Source: an uncultured Loktanella sp. (GTDB lineage Bacteria > Pseudomonadota > Alphaproteobacteria > Rhodobacterales > Rhodobacteraceae). From it: a stretch of 10,718 nt of DNA. How positions within the stretch are numbered: position 1 is the first letter of the stretch; each line of letters opens with the position of its first letter. The notes beneath the pieces are model-generated. The model searched no databases. It was not told where the DNA came from and saw only the letters and a program-made list of their open reading frames with translations. Below, in pieces: positions 1-7,107 of this stretch. Location: assembly GCA_913061335.1 (NCBI GenBank), contig CAJXTP010000087.1, forward strand, positions 1 to 10,718, read 5' to 3'. The translations under genes were made by a program, and so were the position numbers.

Positions 1-56
1 GCTTATAAACAGGCATTTTCCTACAAACAAGACATGGCTGTGGTTCTTTGACCTGC

Positions 57-869
57 TTAGCGGCAATAAGACCCGCTGCGGTAACGGGCAGTGTCAAAGT
101 GAAAGTGATCTGCGTGAAATCGGTTGGCATCTGGCCCAAGCACGGTCCCAAACGGCCCACAAGCCGCCCGCCACATCGCGCGCAAACGTGCCCCATCTCC
201 GTTGGCGTTCCAATCGCGCAGAACCGTGATCTCGCGGCCCGAATTCAGTTTGATCCCGGCAATATCAATCGCATGACCAAAGGCATGTTCAGACAACCGC
301 CCCGTCGACGCGGAATTTCGGTTTCGGCAGGCGTAATGTGACACGACACGCAGCGACGCGATGCCGCCGCCTTCGCTCCCTACGGCAGGCTTTGCACCAT
401 TCACGACCCAACGTTTCAGCGCTGTTGCTGTGCGACAATCAACTGTCGGCTGGGGCGACAAGCGAACACCTGCAACCGATTTGATGCGCACGGCGTTTTC
501 GACGCCGCACGCCCCACGGCCAGAAATGCGGCCAATCGCTTCGCCCTGAATGTTGGGATCACCGCAGATTTGTCCGCGCAGACGTGCCAAGCGCGCTGCT
601 TGGGCGGCTTGTTCAATCGCAGCAGGGCGGCGAACTGGGCGCAAAGACGACGCAATCGCAGTCGGGCTAAACGCAAACAGGTTTTGTTCAGCACGGTAGA
701 TCGCACGGGTATTTGCTCCCCGTGCCAAATCTGGCCGCTCATATGGGCGCAATTGTGGGCGTATCTGGGGTCCGAGCGGTGCTTCACCCCTTGCGACGGG
801 ACGTGTCGCTTCAGCCACGACCATATCAGCGCAGATCAACGCCAAGAAAATCGCGAGCCAGCGGATCAC
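57..869 (-). CDS. Secreted extensin-like C-terminal domain protein
   Basis: The 270-residue protein begins with a likely Sec signal peptide (hydrophobic residues 4–19, ending MVVA). A proline/arginine-rich linker follows (about 20–85), then a C-terminal domain of the extensin-like_C type (about 100–270). Visible hallmarks are HAFGHAID (H195, H199, D202) and HADHFHFD (252–259), plus several cysteines (C102 and the C-terminal C269 among them) that could form disulfides. The His/Asp pattern resembles the metal-binding residues of M15/VanY-type peptidases, to which this family is considered related. A cell-wall role is therefore possible but not shown. The start is GTG at 869–867, overlapping the tyrC stop in GTGA, so the gene is probably translationally coupled as the third member of a hisC–tyrC operon. 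No metabolic link to histidine or tyrosine synthesis is evident. The family call is fairly sure; the function is unknown. Confidence 0.88.
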   Translation of the reverse strand: MIRWLAIFLALICADMVVAEATRPVARGEAPLGPQIRPQLRPYERPDLARGANTRAIYRAEQNLFAFSPTAIASSLRPVRRPAAIEQAAQAARLARLRGQICGDPNIQGEAIGRISGRGACGVENAVRIKSVAGVRLSPQPTVDCRTATALKRWVVNGAKPAVGSEGGGIASLRVVSHYACRNRNSASTGRLSEHAFGHAIDIAGIKLNSGREITVLRDWNANGDGARLRAMWRAACGPFGTVLGPDANRFHADHFHFDTARYRSGSYCR

Positions 870-1789
870 GATTTTGCGGCCGGTTTCCGGCCAAAGTTCG
901 GGGCATCGGTGTCTTGTCCGGCCTCGATGATCGACCGGCGAATCGACCGCGTGCGGGTAAAGTAATCATGCAGATGATCACCATCGCCTTCGCGGATGGC
1001 GCGCTGCAACATGAACAGTTCTTCTGTAAAGCGACCCAAAACTTCGAGCGTAGCCTCTTTGTTGTTCAAAAATACATCGCGCCACATGGTCGGATCAGAG
1101 GCCGCGATGCGTGTGAAATCACGAAAACCTGCGGCGGAATATTTGATCACTTCGCTATCAGTCACGCGGCGCAGATCATCAGCCACACCGACCATTGTAT
1201 AGGCGATCAGGTGCGGCGTATGACTGGTGACGGCCAAAACCAGATCGTGGTGATCAGCGTCCATTTTATCAACATTGGACCCCATGCCGCGCCACAGCGC
1301 TGTCAGTTTCGCCACAACCGCATCGTCGTCGCACAGGTCTGGTACAATGATGCACCAGCGATCATCAAACAATTCAGCAAAGCCAGATGTCGGCCCCGAG
1401 TGTTCGGTCCCAGCCAATGGGTGTGCAGGCACAAAGTGAACGTTATCAGGGAGATGCGGGGCAACTGCGTCGATGACGGCGCGCTTAACGGACCCTACAT
1501 CGCTGACCACTGCCCCTGCCTTCAGGTAAGGTGCGATGTCTTGCGCAACGCTATCCATGGCGCCGACCGGCACACAAAGCACTACCAAATCGGCGTCTTT
1601 TACGGCCTCAGCGGCGCTGTTGTAAATCTGGTCGCAGAGGCCAATGTCGCGGGCGATTTTGCGTGTGGCTTCGGACCGTGCATAGCCGACGACTTCCGCG
1701 GCCAAGCCGGCGCGTTTGATCGCGTGGAACATTGAAGATGCAATCAGGCCGAGGCCGATGAGTGCGACGCGGTCGTAAACTTTTGTCAT
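866..1789 (-). CDS. tyrC: Prephenate/arogenate dehydrogenase (tyrosine biosynthesis)
   Basis: This 307-residue cytoplasmic enzyme is expected to oxidise and decarboxylate prephenate and/or arogenate with NAD(P)+ in tyrosine synthesis. The N-terminal Rossmann motif GLGLIASS is at residues 12–19. The family motif [11 protein letters not shown] is at 123–133 and holds the catalytic-region histidine. A helical dimerisation half follows, with SHTPHLIAY and the segment around [15 protein letters not shown] typical of the family. There is no fused chorismate mutase or ACT domain, so it is the short monofunctional type. It starts with ATG at 1789, overlapping the hisC stop (ATGA). It is thus the second gene of a coupled unit with hisC, whose product can also transaminate aromatic keto acids. 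Substrate preference (prephenate versus arogenate) cannot be read from the sequence, so the symbol tyrC is by convention. Confidence 0.93.
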   Translation of the reverse strand: MTKVYDRVALIGLGLIASSMFHAIKRAGLAAEVVGYARSEATRKIARDIGLCDQIYNSAAEAVKDADLVVLCVPVGAMDSVAQDIAPYLKAGAVVSDVGSVKRAVIDAVAPHLPDNVHFVPAHPLAGTEHSGPTSGFAELFDDRWCIIVPDLCDDDAVVAKLTALWRGMGSNVDKMDADHHDLVLAVTSHTPHLIAYTMVGVADDLRRVTDSEVIKYSAAGFRDFTRIAASDPTMWRDVFLNNKEATLEVLGRFTEELFMLQRAIREGDGDHLHDYFTRTRSIRRSIIEAGQDTDAPNFGRKPAAKS

Positions 1790-2874
1790 TCGCGCAGCCC
1801 TTTAAACTGACCGATGGCATGCACAATTCGGCGGCATGCGCTTTCGTCGCCGACAGTAATACGCAGGCAATGCGGGAAGCCATAGTTCTTGGGGTGGCGC
1901 ACGATAATTCCGGCGGATTTTAGCTGCTCATTGCAGGCCAGTGCCTCGTCTTCGGACCCAAAACGGGCAAGGATAAAGTTGGCTGTCGTCGTATCAGATG
2001 GCACGCCCAATTCGGCCAGCGCCGTGGACAACCAATCACGCCAACGGGCATTTTCAGACCGGCATTTTTCGAAATAGGCAGTGTCACGCACGGCGGCCTC
2101 TGCGGCGGCCAAAGCGGGCGACGACATGTTAAACGGCCCGCGAATACGGTTGAGCACATCAATGATGTTTTTAGGGCCATACCCCCATCCAACACGCATG
2201 CCGCCAAGCCCGTATATCTTAGAAAATGTGCGCGTCATAACGACGTTATCGCGGCCCTCAATCAGCGCCAGACCAGCATCATAGCCTTCAACAAATTCGG
2301 CATAAGCGCCATCAAGCACAAGGATACACTGCTTAGGCAGCCCCTTAGCAAGTCGTGCTATGTCCTTGTTTCCAAGGAATGTTCCGGTCGGATTGGCGGG
2401 GTTCGCGATGAACACCAGCTTCGTCTTTTTATTGGCCGCTGCAAGGATCGCATCAACGTCGACCAAGCGGTCGTGCTCGGGCACCTCAACGGGGGTCGCG
2501 CCCGCTGCCAGCGTCGAAATCCGGTAGAGCGCAAAGCCGTGTTCGGTGTGGATCACTTCGTCGCCCGGACCCGCGAATGCCTGGCACATAAGGTGCAAAA
2601 TCTCGTCTGATCCAACACCACAAATCACCCGATCAGGGTCCAGTTTCCAGACCTCACCAATGGCGGTTCGCAGGCCTGCGTGATCGGTGCTTGGATAGCG
2701 GTGAAGCTCGTGCACAGCACGGCTAAACGCGTCTTTTGCGGCGGGCGATGGGCCCATTGGGTTTTCGTTTGATGACAGTTTCAGCACGTTGGACACGCCG
2801 TCCAATGTGGAAGCGCCGCCAACATACAACTCGATATCCATGATGCCGGGCTGCGGCTTGATCTTACTGGCCAT
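1786..2874 (-). CDS. hisC: Histidinol-phosphate aminotransferase
   Basis: This fold-type I PLP aminotransferase converts imidazole-acetol phosphate plus glutamate to histidinol phosphate. Relatives next to tyrC often also use aromatic amino/keto acids. I place the start at ATG 2874 (362 residues, beginning [11 protein letters not shown]) because homologues, from memory, begin just before the KPQPGI segment. An in-frame GTG at 2883 would add three residues, and neither site has a strong ribosome-binding site. Seen motifs (362 numbering) are [11 protein letters not shown] near the N-terminus, NPANPTGT (158–165), the DGAYAEF segment, and [12 protein letters not shown] with the predicted PLP lysine K219. 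The length is normal for HisC. The stop overlaps the tyrC start by 4 nt. The upstream divergent gap carries a nested inverted repeat close to the start. Confidence 0.94.
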   Translation of the reverse strand: MASKIKPQPGIMDIELYVGGASTLDGVSNVLKLSSNENPMGPSPAAKDAFSRAVHELHRYPSTDHAGLRTAIGEVWKLDPDRVICGVGSDEILHLMCQAFAGPGDEVIHTEHGFALYRISTLAAGATPVEVPEHDRLVDVDAILAAANKKTKLVFIANPANPTGTFLGNKDIARLAKGLPKQCILVLDGAYAEFVEGYDAGLALIEGRDNVVMTRTFSKIYGLGGMRVGWGYGPKNIIDVLNRIRGPFNMSSPALAAAEAAVRDTAYFEKCRSENARWRDWLSTALAELGVPSDTTTANFILARFGSEDEALACNEQLKSAGIIVRHPKNYGFPHCLRITVGDESACRRIVHAIGQFKGLRE

Positions 2875-2898
2875 AACGTTCACTTTTCAAATCTAATA

Positions 2899-2935
2899 CA
2901 CTGGTTCTATCGGCTTGAGTTGCCGCTTACCAGTG
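2899..2935. repeat. Nested inverted repeat in hisC upstream region
   Basis: CACTGGT (2899–2905) is the exact reverse complement of ACCAGTG (2929–2935). An inner CGGC/GCCG pair (2911–2914 with 2922–2925) nests inside it. If transcribed on the minus strand, it would form a stem-loop about 25–60 nt upstream of the hisC ATG. The structure is seen directly; a leader-regulation or operator role is only a guess. Confidence 0.4.
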
Positions 2936-2995
2936 GTGCTGGGCTTGGCCGCGCAGGCGTTGCTCAATTGCCTAGATCAGGTTTTTGGCCTGTAT

Positions 2996-3028
2996 GTTTC
3001 GTATAAGTTTTGCATAAGTTTTGCATAA
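2996..3028. repeat. Three tandem 11-bp repeats upstream of the GNAT gene
   Basis: The units are GTTTCGTATAA (2996–3006), GTTTTGCATAA (3007–3017) and GTTTTGCATAA (3018–3028). The last two are identical and the first differs at two positions. The period of 11 is about one helical turn, so a protein binding each unit would sit on one face of the DNA. The array ends about 31 nt before the acetyltransferase ATG, so it overlaps the likely promoter or leader. The binding protein is unknown. Confidence 0.6.
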
Positions 3029-3059
3029 GCCACAATTTGTGAACCAAAGGACGCCCGAT

Positions 3060-3767
3060 ATGACACAGCGCATCAATGAACATGGCCAACCGATTGGGGC
3101 CGATGTGCCCAAATGGACGCCGCGTGCGCGCCCCGATCAGTCGCCGCTGACAGGACAGTATGCGGCCGTTGTGCGCCTTGATCCTGCCGCCCACGGCGAT
3201 GATCTGTTTGCCGCGTTTGCGACCGATCCCAGTGGTGCAATGTGGACGTATATGCCCAATGGCCCGTTCACTGAGCGCGCGGTGTTTGATAGCTTTTTGG
3301 CAGGGGCTGCGGTCAGCACGGACCCGCTGTTTTACGCGATCATCAACAAGGCGACGGGCCGCGCCGAAGGTTTTGCAAGCTATCTGCGGATTGATCCCAA
3401 GGTGGGATCGATTGAGGTCGGGTTTATTGCGATGTCGCCGTTATTGCAAAAGACCCGTGTTGCGACAGAAGCGATGTATCTGATGATGGCCCACGCGATG
3501 GATGATCTGGGGTATCGGCGGTATGAATGGAAATGCGATAATTTGAATGCGCCGTCCAAACGCGCGGCTGGTCGGTATGGGTTCACCGCCGAAGGCGTGT
3601 TCCGCCAAGCGACCATGTACAAAGGCCGCAACCGCGACACGGCGTGGTTTTCGATTTTGGATAGTGAGTGGGCGCAGGTTAAAGCAGGGTTTGCGGCGTG
3701 GCTGGACCCTGAGAACTTTGATGCGGATGGGGTGCAGAGAGCGGCGCTGGTGACGCGGGTGGCTTAA
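3060..3767 (+). CDS. GNAT family N-acetyltransferase (RimJ/RimL-like)
   Basis: The protein has 235 residues from the ATG at 3060. I prefer this start over an in-frame TTG at 3021 because AAAGGA (3046–3051) lies 8 nt upstream of it, and the TTG falls inside a tandem repeat. The layout is that of the GNAT_3/RimJ-RimL class, which acetylates N-terminal or small-molecule amines using acetyl-CoA. An N-terminal extension (MTQRINEHGQPIGADVPKW) precedes the fold. A central beta region contains AEGFASYLRI and IEVGFIAMSPLLQKTRVATEAM, which covers the acetyl-CoA loop. The ending YRRYEWKCDNLNAPSKRAAGRYGF is the conserved late strand/helix of the family. The substrate is unknown. It stands alone, divergent from hisC, with 342 nt before the next operon. 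Confidence 0.88.
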   Translation: MTQRINEHGQPIGADVPKWTPRARPDQSPLTGQYAAVVRLDPAAHGDDLFAAFATDPSGAMWTYMPNGPFTERAVFDSFLAGAAVSTDPLFYAIINKATGRAEGFASYLRIDPKVGSIEVGFIAMSPLLQKTRVATEAMYLMMAHAMDDLGYRRYEWKCDNLNAPSKRAAGRYGFTAEGVFRQATMYKGRNRDTAWFSILDSEWAQVKAGFAAWLDPENFDADGVQRAALVTRVA

Positions 3768-3792
3768 GAGCGTGAACGGCAGGTCTGAGCCC

Positions 3793-3849
3793 ATTGCGGA
3801 AGTGCTAAAATTTTGCTGCGGGCGCTCGCAGCACGACAAATGCCGCAAT
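3793..3849. repeat. Nested inverted repeat downstream of the acetyltransferase
   Basis: A 7-bp outer arm pair (ATTGCGG/CCGCAAT) and a 7-bp inner hairpin (TGCTGCG/CGCAGCA, loop GGCGCT) share nearly the same centre, giving a bulged long hairpin. On the minus strand the inner stem is followed by AAATTTT, which is only a poor terminator tail. It could be a small dispersed palindromic element. Confidence 0.45.
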
Positions 3850-4047
3850 TGCGCCACTCACAGTGCTGCAGGGCGGCGTTGAAACCGGTCATTTATGCAA
3901 GTTGCAGCGAACTTGGGAACACCAATGATCATATCGTGGGCAAAGTGACCGTTCGATTGTTCATTTAAAATATCATTTTCCAGCCCGTAGGAGAAGCTTT
4001 GAAGTACCGCTTTACACTGCTGCATCGTCGCTAGACAAATTGCCACT

Positions 4048-4075
4048 TGTCATTTAGTTTGTTACTTTATAAAAT
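4048..4075 (+). promoter_or_regulatory. Predicted sigma-70-type promoter of the Zrg-type operon
   Basis: TTGTCA (4048–4053, 5/6 match to TTGACA) and TAAAAT (4070–4075, 5/6 match to TATAAT) are separated by 16 nt. This would start transcription near 4082, shortly before the ribosome-binding site AGAAGGA (4095–4101) of the Fur-family gene. The -10 hexamer lies inside the palindrome at 4059–4080. The prediction is by eye. Confidence 0.5.
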
Positions 4076-4080
4076 AACAA
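4059..4080. promoter_or_regulatory. Candidate Fur/Zur-family operator palindrome
   Basis: This is a 22-bp palindrome with half-sites TTGTTAcTTTA and TAAAaTAACAA; 10 of 11 base pairs are symmetric, the exception being 4065/4074. Its inner 18 bp, GTTACTTTATAAAATAAC, is AT-rich like known Zur/Fur boxes but lacks the ATGT/ACAT half-sites seen at the znuA–zur gap in this same window. It covers the predicted -10 element, the expected position for a repressor site. A flanking inverted repeat CACTTGT (4044–4050)/ACAAGTG (4077–4083) overlaps it. I infer that the regulator encoded at 4110 binds here and represses its own operon when metal is sufficient. Confidence 0.65.
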
Positions 4081-4109
4081 GTGACCATCATCTCAGAAGG
4101 ACAACCCAA

Positions 4110-4496
4110 ATGCGCAAACAAGCGGCAGTGCGGCAATCGGATGTTTTGAGCGTTCTGAACGGTCATGACAAACCAATGACAGCTTATGCGATCCTAGATG
4201 AAATGAAGCGCGACGAGCCCGACCTTGCGGCCCCGACCGTCTACCGCGCCCTTTCTGCGCTAACGGACCAAGGGCGGGCGCACAAACTCGAATCTATCAA
4301 GTCTTTCGTGCCGTGTAGGTGTGATCACCATGCGGCGGTTCCAGTGTTGGCGATCTGTGAGGACTGCGGAGCTGTTGAGGAACATGACGGAACGCCGTTG
4401 TTCGCCGGGCTGTCCGCCATCTCTGCCAGATCCAAATTCACGGCGACGCGCCACATCGTTGAAATGCACGGGCTGTGTAACGGATGCACTGCCTGA
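4110..4496 (+). CDS. Fur/Zur-family metal-responsive regulator of the Zrg-type operon
   Basis: The protein has 128 residues from ATG 4110. AGAAGGA (4095–4101) is 8 nt upstream and decides the start; the frame is open back to 4047, but without a good start. The N-terminal winged helix (about 5–65) includes the Fur-family recognition element PTVYRAL (42–48). The C-terminal dimerisation/metal half has a C69-R-C71-DHH segment, a structural CxxC at 83–86 (CEDC) and a second CxxC at 123–126 (CNGC). These two CxxC pairs are the usual Zn(Cys)4 structural site of Fur/Zur proteins. As first gene of a zinc-type uptake operon, 32 nt before the DUF2796 gene, it is most likely a zinc-responsive autorepressor. 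It is clearly different from the second Zur at 10115–10630, being shorter and lacking the 40-residue N-terminal extension. Sensing of another metal is not excluded. Confidence 0.88.
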   Translation: MRKQAAVRQSDVLSVLNGHDKPMTAYAILDEMKRDEPDLAAPTVYRALSALTDQGRAHKLESIKSFVPCRCDHHAAVPVLAICEDCGAVEEHDGTPLFAGLSAISARSKFTATRHIVEMHGLCNGCTA

Positions 4497-4528
4497 CCTC
4501 TTCTCATTTTTATAATCAGGAAATTCCC

Positions 4529-5113
4529 ATGAAACTTTTGTCTCTCCTCGCGCTGTCCACGCTTGCTGCATCACCTGCATTTGCCCAGGAAACGCGGCAA
4601 TTGGACAGCCACGAACACGGCGTTGGCCAGCTTGATATCGCAATCGACGGATCGCAAGTAGCGATGGAATTACACGCCCCCGGTGCGGATATCGTCGGGT
4701 TTGAATACGGCGCTGAAAGTGACGGAGACATCGCATCGGTTGATGCTGCGCTTCTGATTTTGGCACAACCGCTCGACCTTTTCGTAGTTCCTGATGCCGC
4801 GAAATGTATCGTTGTCGATGCGCGCGCCGAACTGGAAAGCGAAGATGAGCATGACAATCATGAAGACGGGGACGAAGATCATGATGACCACGAAGGCGAG
4901 GATCACGTCGAGGAAGCTGGCCATACAGAATTCCACTCCGAATACCTGTTGGAGTGCGGCGACATTACCGCCCTGAGCGAAATATCCTTCGCTTATTTTA
5001 CAGCTTTCCCCAACGCGCTTGAGGTTGAGGTTCAGGTGATATCCGATCAAGGCGCGACGGCTTTCGAGGTTGAACGTGACGCACCGATGCTCGACCTTAG
5101 CACAGTAAACTAG
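4529..5113 (+). CDS. zrgA: DUF2796 histidine-rich periplasmic zinc-binding protein (ZrgA type)
   Basis: The protein has 194 residues from ATG 4529, with AGGAAA 5 nt upstream. The Sec signal peptide is residues 1–19, with likely cleavage after PAFA. The mature start R-Q-L-D-S-HEHG (H28, H30) and the following LDIAIDG, ELHAPGADIVGFEY and LFVVPDAAKC segments fit DUF2796. A low-complexity acidic/histidine-rich loop (about 103–136) has H at 108, 111, 118, 121, 126, 132 and 136 among many D/E, well suited to collecting zinc. C93 and C143 flank the loop and could form a disulfide. The Vibrio cholerae homologue ZrgA binds zinc and serves an ABC importer; the same gene order here supports that role. 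It probably captures periplasmic zinc and hands it to the following ABC components. The zrg lettering is by analogy. Confidence 0.87.
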   Translation: MKLLSLLALSTLAASPAFAQETRQLDSHEHGVGQLDIAIDGSQVAMELHAPGADIVGFEYGAESDGDIASVDAALLILAQPLDLFVVPDAAKCIVVDARAELESEDEHDNHEDGDEDHDDHEGEDHVEEAGHTEFHSEYLLECGDITALSEISFAYFTAFPNALEVEVQVISDQGATAFEVERDAPMLDLSTVN

Positions 5114-5125
5114 TCTGGTTGATCC

Positions 5126-5842
5126 GTGACCAATCTCGCCCCCGTCCTTGAAGTGCCAGTCCTTGAACTGAACGATGTCCGTTACCGCTGGCCGGGGCGG
5201 GCGTCGTTTGAATTGCAAGTTCCCCACATGGCACTGGCGCAAGGCGAAACGGTCTTGTTGCTGGGCGAAAGCGGGTCGGGAAAATCAACACTGCTGTCTT
5301 TAATCTGCGGCACAGTCGTTGCACAGAGTGGCGTAGTGCGTGTCGCAGGAACGGACATTTCATCACTGTCATCCGGCAAGCGCGACAGGTTTCGCGCCGA
5401 GCAGATCGGATTGATTTTCCAGCAATTCAACTTGCTGCCGTTTGCCAGCGTGCAGGACAATATCCTGCTGCCGCTGCGGTTTGCGCCTGATCGCGCCAAG
5501 CGGGTGGCATCGCCTGTAGATGAGGCGGACCGTCTGTGTAGTGACCTTGGGTTGCCCCATGATTTGTTGGGTGCACGGTCAGGAACGCTAAGTGTCGGGC
5601 AACAACAACGGGTCGCTGCCGCCCGTGCGTTGATCGGCACACCGCCCCTTATCGTCGCGGATGAGCCGACATCGTCCTTAGATGCGGCGACACAAGTGGC
5701 ATTTCTTGATGTGCTGTTCGCACAGTCCCGCGCACACACAACCACCGTATTGATGGTAAGCCATGACGCGCGACTGGCGGACCAGTTTGATCGCGTGATC
5801 CAGATTGCGGACATCGCTAAAACAACGCGAGGGATCGCATGA
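5126..5842 (+). CDS. zrgB: ABC transporter ATPase of the Zrg-type system (LolD/MacB-like)
   Basis: The 238-residue ATPase starts at GTG 5126, 12 nt after the zrgA stop. Upstream is only a weak ribosome-binding site, and no other start fits before the first conserved strand. The nucleotide-binding domain is complete: Walker A GESGSGKST (47–55), Q-loop FQQFNLLPF (98–106), signature LSVGQ (155–159, V replacing the usual G), Walker B with catalytic glutamate LIVADEPTSSLD (E180) and the switch histidine in MVSHD. These features place it with the LolD/MacB/FtsE class that works with FtsX-like permeases, not with the ZnuC class. The stop overlaps the permease start in ATGA. It most likely powers the neighbouring permease as a mechanotransmission-type motor. 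Confidence 0.9.
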   Translation: MTNLAPVLEVPVLELNDVRYRWPGRASFELQVPHMALAQGETVLLLGESGSGKSTLLSLICGTVVAQSGVVRVAGTDISSLSSGKRDRFRAEQIGLIFQQFNLLPFASVQDNILLPLRFAPDRAKRVASPVDEADRLCSDLGLPHDLLGARSGTLSVGQQQRVAAARALIGTPPLIVADEPTSSLDAATQVAFLDVLFAQSRAHTTTVLMVSHDARLADQFDRVIQIADIAKTTRGIA

Positions 5843-7089
5843 TATTACGTTTGGCCCTCGGATCCCTGCTTGCCCGCGCCCTCACGGTTGCGATGACAGT
5901 TCTGGCGATTGCGCTTTCAGTTATGCTTTTTCTGGGTGTTGAAAAGGTACGGACGGGGGCCAAGGCCAGCTTTGCCGACACGATATCAGGCACCGATTTG
6001 ATTGTCGGGGCGCGGACGGGGTCCGTGCAACTGCTGCTCTATTCCGTGTTCCGCATCGGCAATGCGACAAACAATATGACGTGGGAAAGCTATCAAGACA
6101 TCGCGGCCCGTGACGCTGTGGATTGGATCGTGCCGATTTCGCTGGGTGACAGTCATCGCCAGTTTCGCGTCATGGGCACAACGAGTGAATTTTTCCAGCG
6201 TTACAAATACCGGTCCGGTCAATCGCTTGCTGTGAGTGACGGTGAAGTCATGGACGATTTGTTCGATGCGACCATCGGAGCGGATGTCGCTGAAACGCTT
6301 GGCTATAACGTCGGCGATCCGATTGTTGTGGCGCACGGGCTGGCGTCGTTCAGCGAGCACGAAGACCAACCCTTTCGCATTTCTGGCATCTTGGAAAAGA
6401 CCGGGACGCCTGTTGATCGGACGGTCATAGTAAGCCTTGAGGCGATCGAGGCAATCCACGTGGATTGGCGCAGCGGCGCGCAAATTCCCGGCCAGTCTAC
6501 CCCTGCCGATGCGATCCGCCAGATGGAGTTACAACCAGCAGCCATCACGGCGGCGCTGGTGGGCGTCAAGGGACGGCTGCAAGTGTTCGGCCTGCAACGC
6601 AGCATCAATGATTACGTTGAAGAACCACTGCTCGCCATTCTGCCCGGCGTCGCGTTGCAAGAACTTTGGCAAATTGTCGGCATCGCCGAAACCGCCCTGA
6701 TCGCCGTGTCCGGCATGGTGATCGTGACAGCGTTAATTGGCATGATGGCGACAATCTTTTCCAGCCTGAATGAAAGGCGCCGCGAAATGGCAATCTTTCG
6801 GGCCATGGGCGCGCGTCCGCGTGTGATTTTCGCAATGTTGGTGCTGGAGGCAGCTGTAATGGCGGCGATTGGGGCACTGCTTGGCCTGATCCTGCTGTAT
6901 CTGGGCCTTTACGTGGCTCAACCGCTGATCGACAGCGCGTTCGGGTTGTGGATTCCCATTGATCCGCCAACGCTGCGTGAGGTCTGGGTTCTGATCACTG
7001 TGATCCTCGCTGGCGCGATTGTGAGCATGGTTCCCGCAATCAGGGCTTACCGAATGTCCCTTGCTGATGGTATGATGGTGCGAATTTAG
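5839..7089 (+). CDS. zrgC: FtsX/MacB-like ABC permease of the Zrg-type system
   Basis: This 416-residue inner-membrane protein has the 1+3 membrane topology of the MacB/LolE/FtsX superfamily. TM1 is about 13–35. A large periplasmic domain spans about 36–280, and three C-terminal segments lie at about 285–308, 329–356 and 381–402. The cytoplasmic loop motif ERRREMAIFRAMGARP (312–327) is the coupling-helix signature that docks to a LolD/MacB-type ATPase. The gene overlaps the ATPase gene by 4 nt (ATGA). Members of this superfamily usually transmit force to periplasmic partners rather than move small ions through a channel. Its use in zinc uptake therefore suggests that it acts on ZrgA or on the DUF3299 proteins, perhaps to release bound metal. 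That mechanism is inference; the membrane topology and family are well supported. Confidence 0.9.
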   Translation: MILRLALGSLLARALTVAMTVLAIALSVMLFLGVEKVRTGAKASFADTISGTDLIVGARTGSVQLLLYSVFRIGNATNNMTWESYQDIAARDAVDWIVPISLGDSHRQFRVMGTTSEFFQRYKYRSGQSLAVSDGEVMDDLFDATIGADVAETLGYNVGDPIVVAHGLASFSEHEDQPFRISGILEKTGTPVDRTVIVSLEAIEAIHVDWRSGAQIPGQSTPADAIRQMELQPAAITAALVGVKGRLQVFGLQRSINDYVEEPLLAILPGVALQELWQIVGIAETALIAVSGMVIVTALIGMMATIFSSLNERRREMAIFRAMGARPRVIFAMLVLEAAVMAAIGALLGLILLYLGLYVAQPLIDSAFGLWIPIDPPTLREVWVLITVILAGAIVSMVPAIRAYRMSLADGMMVRI

Positions 7090-7107
7090 GGCCGTAGGAG
7101 TTTTCCA

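Larger units (their letters stand above)
3768..4109. other. Intergenic region: large imperfect hairpin, then the operon promoter
   Basis: The 342-bp gap holds two things. The left half (3793–3849) is a nested inverted repeat: outer ATTGCGG (3793–3799) with CCGCAAT (3843–3849), inner TGCTGCG (3814–3820) with CGCAGCA (3827–3833). There is no T-run after it on the plus strand, so it is not a textbook terminator for the acetyltransferase gene, although it may still end or stabilise that transcript. The right end (4044–4101) holds the promoter, palindrome and ribosome-binding site of the next gene. A 62-codon minus-strand open frame (3858–4046) covers the middle. Its predicted product resembles nothing I recognise and it lacks a clear ribosome-binding site, so it is not called. 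The area could be a degenerate dispersed repeat. Confidence 0.5.

Noticed and set aside
713..1735. A 340-codon open frame on the plus strand opposite tyrC
   Set aside because: It lies antisense to a gene with clear dehydrogenase motifs, starts inside the extensin-like gene, and its translation shows no recognisable domain. It is a shadow of the high-GC codon pattern.
2996..3028. The tandem repeat considered as a CRISPR array
   Set aside because: Units are 11 bp and directly adjacent, with no spacers and no cas genes nearby.
3021..3059. An upstream TTG start extending the acetyltransferase by 13 residues
   Set aside because: The TTG lies within the tandem repeats without a ribosome-binding site, while the ATG at 3060 has AAAGGA at ideal spacing.
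3793..3849. The hairpin considered as a strong intrinsic terminator
   Set aside because: There is no T-run after the stem on the plus strand, and only a poor AAATTTT on the minus strand.
3858..4046. A 62-codon minus-strand open frame in the gap before the Fur-family gene
   Set aside because: It has no ribosome-binding site, no recognised family, and a start that overlaps the promoter palindrome region of the plus-strand operon. It is kept only as part of a repeat hypothesis.
4260..4766. A 168-codon minus-strand open frame across the Fur-family gene and zrgA
   Set aside because: It is antisense to two well-supported genes with clear family motifs, and its product looks like random Arg/Pro-rich translation.
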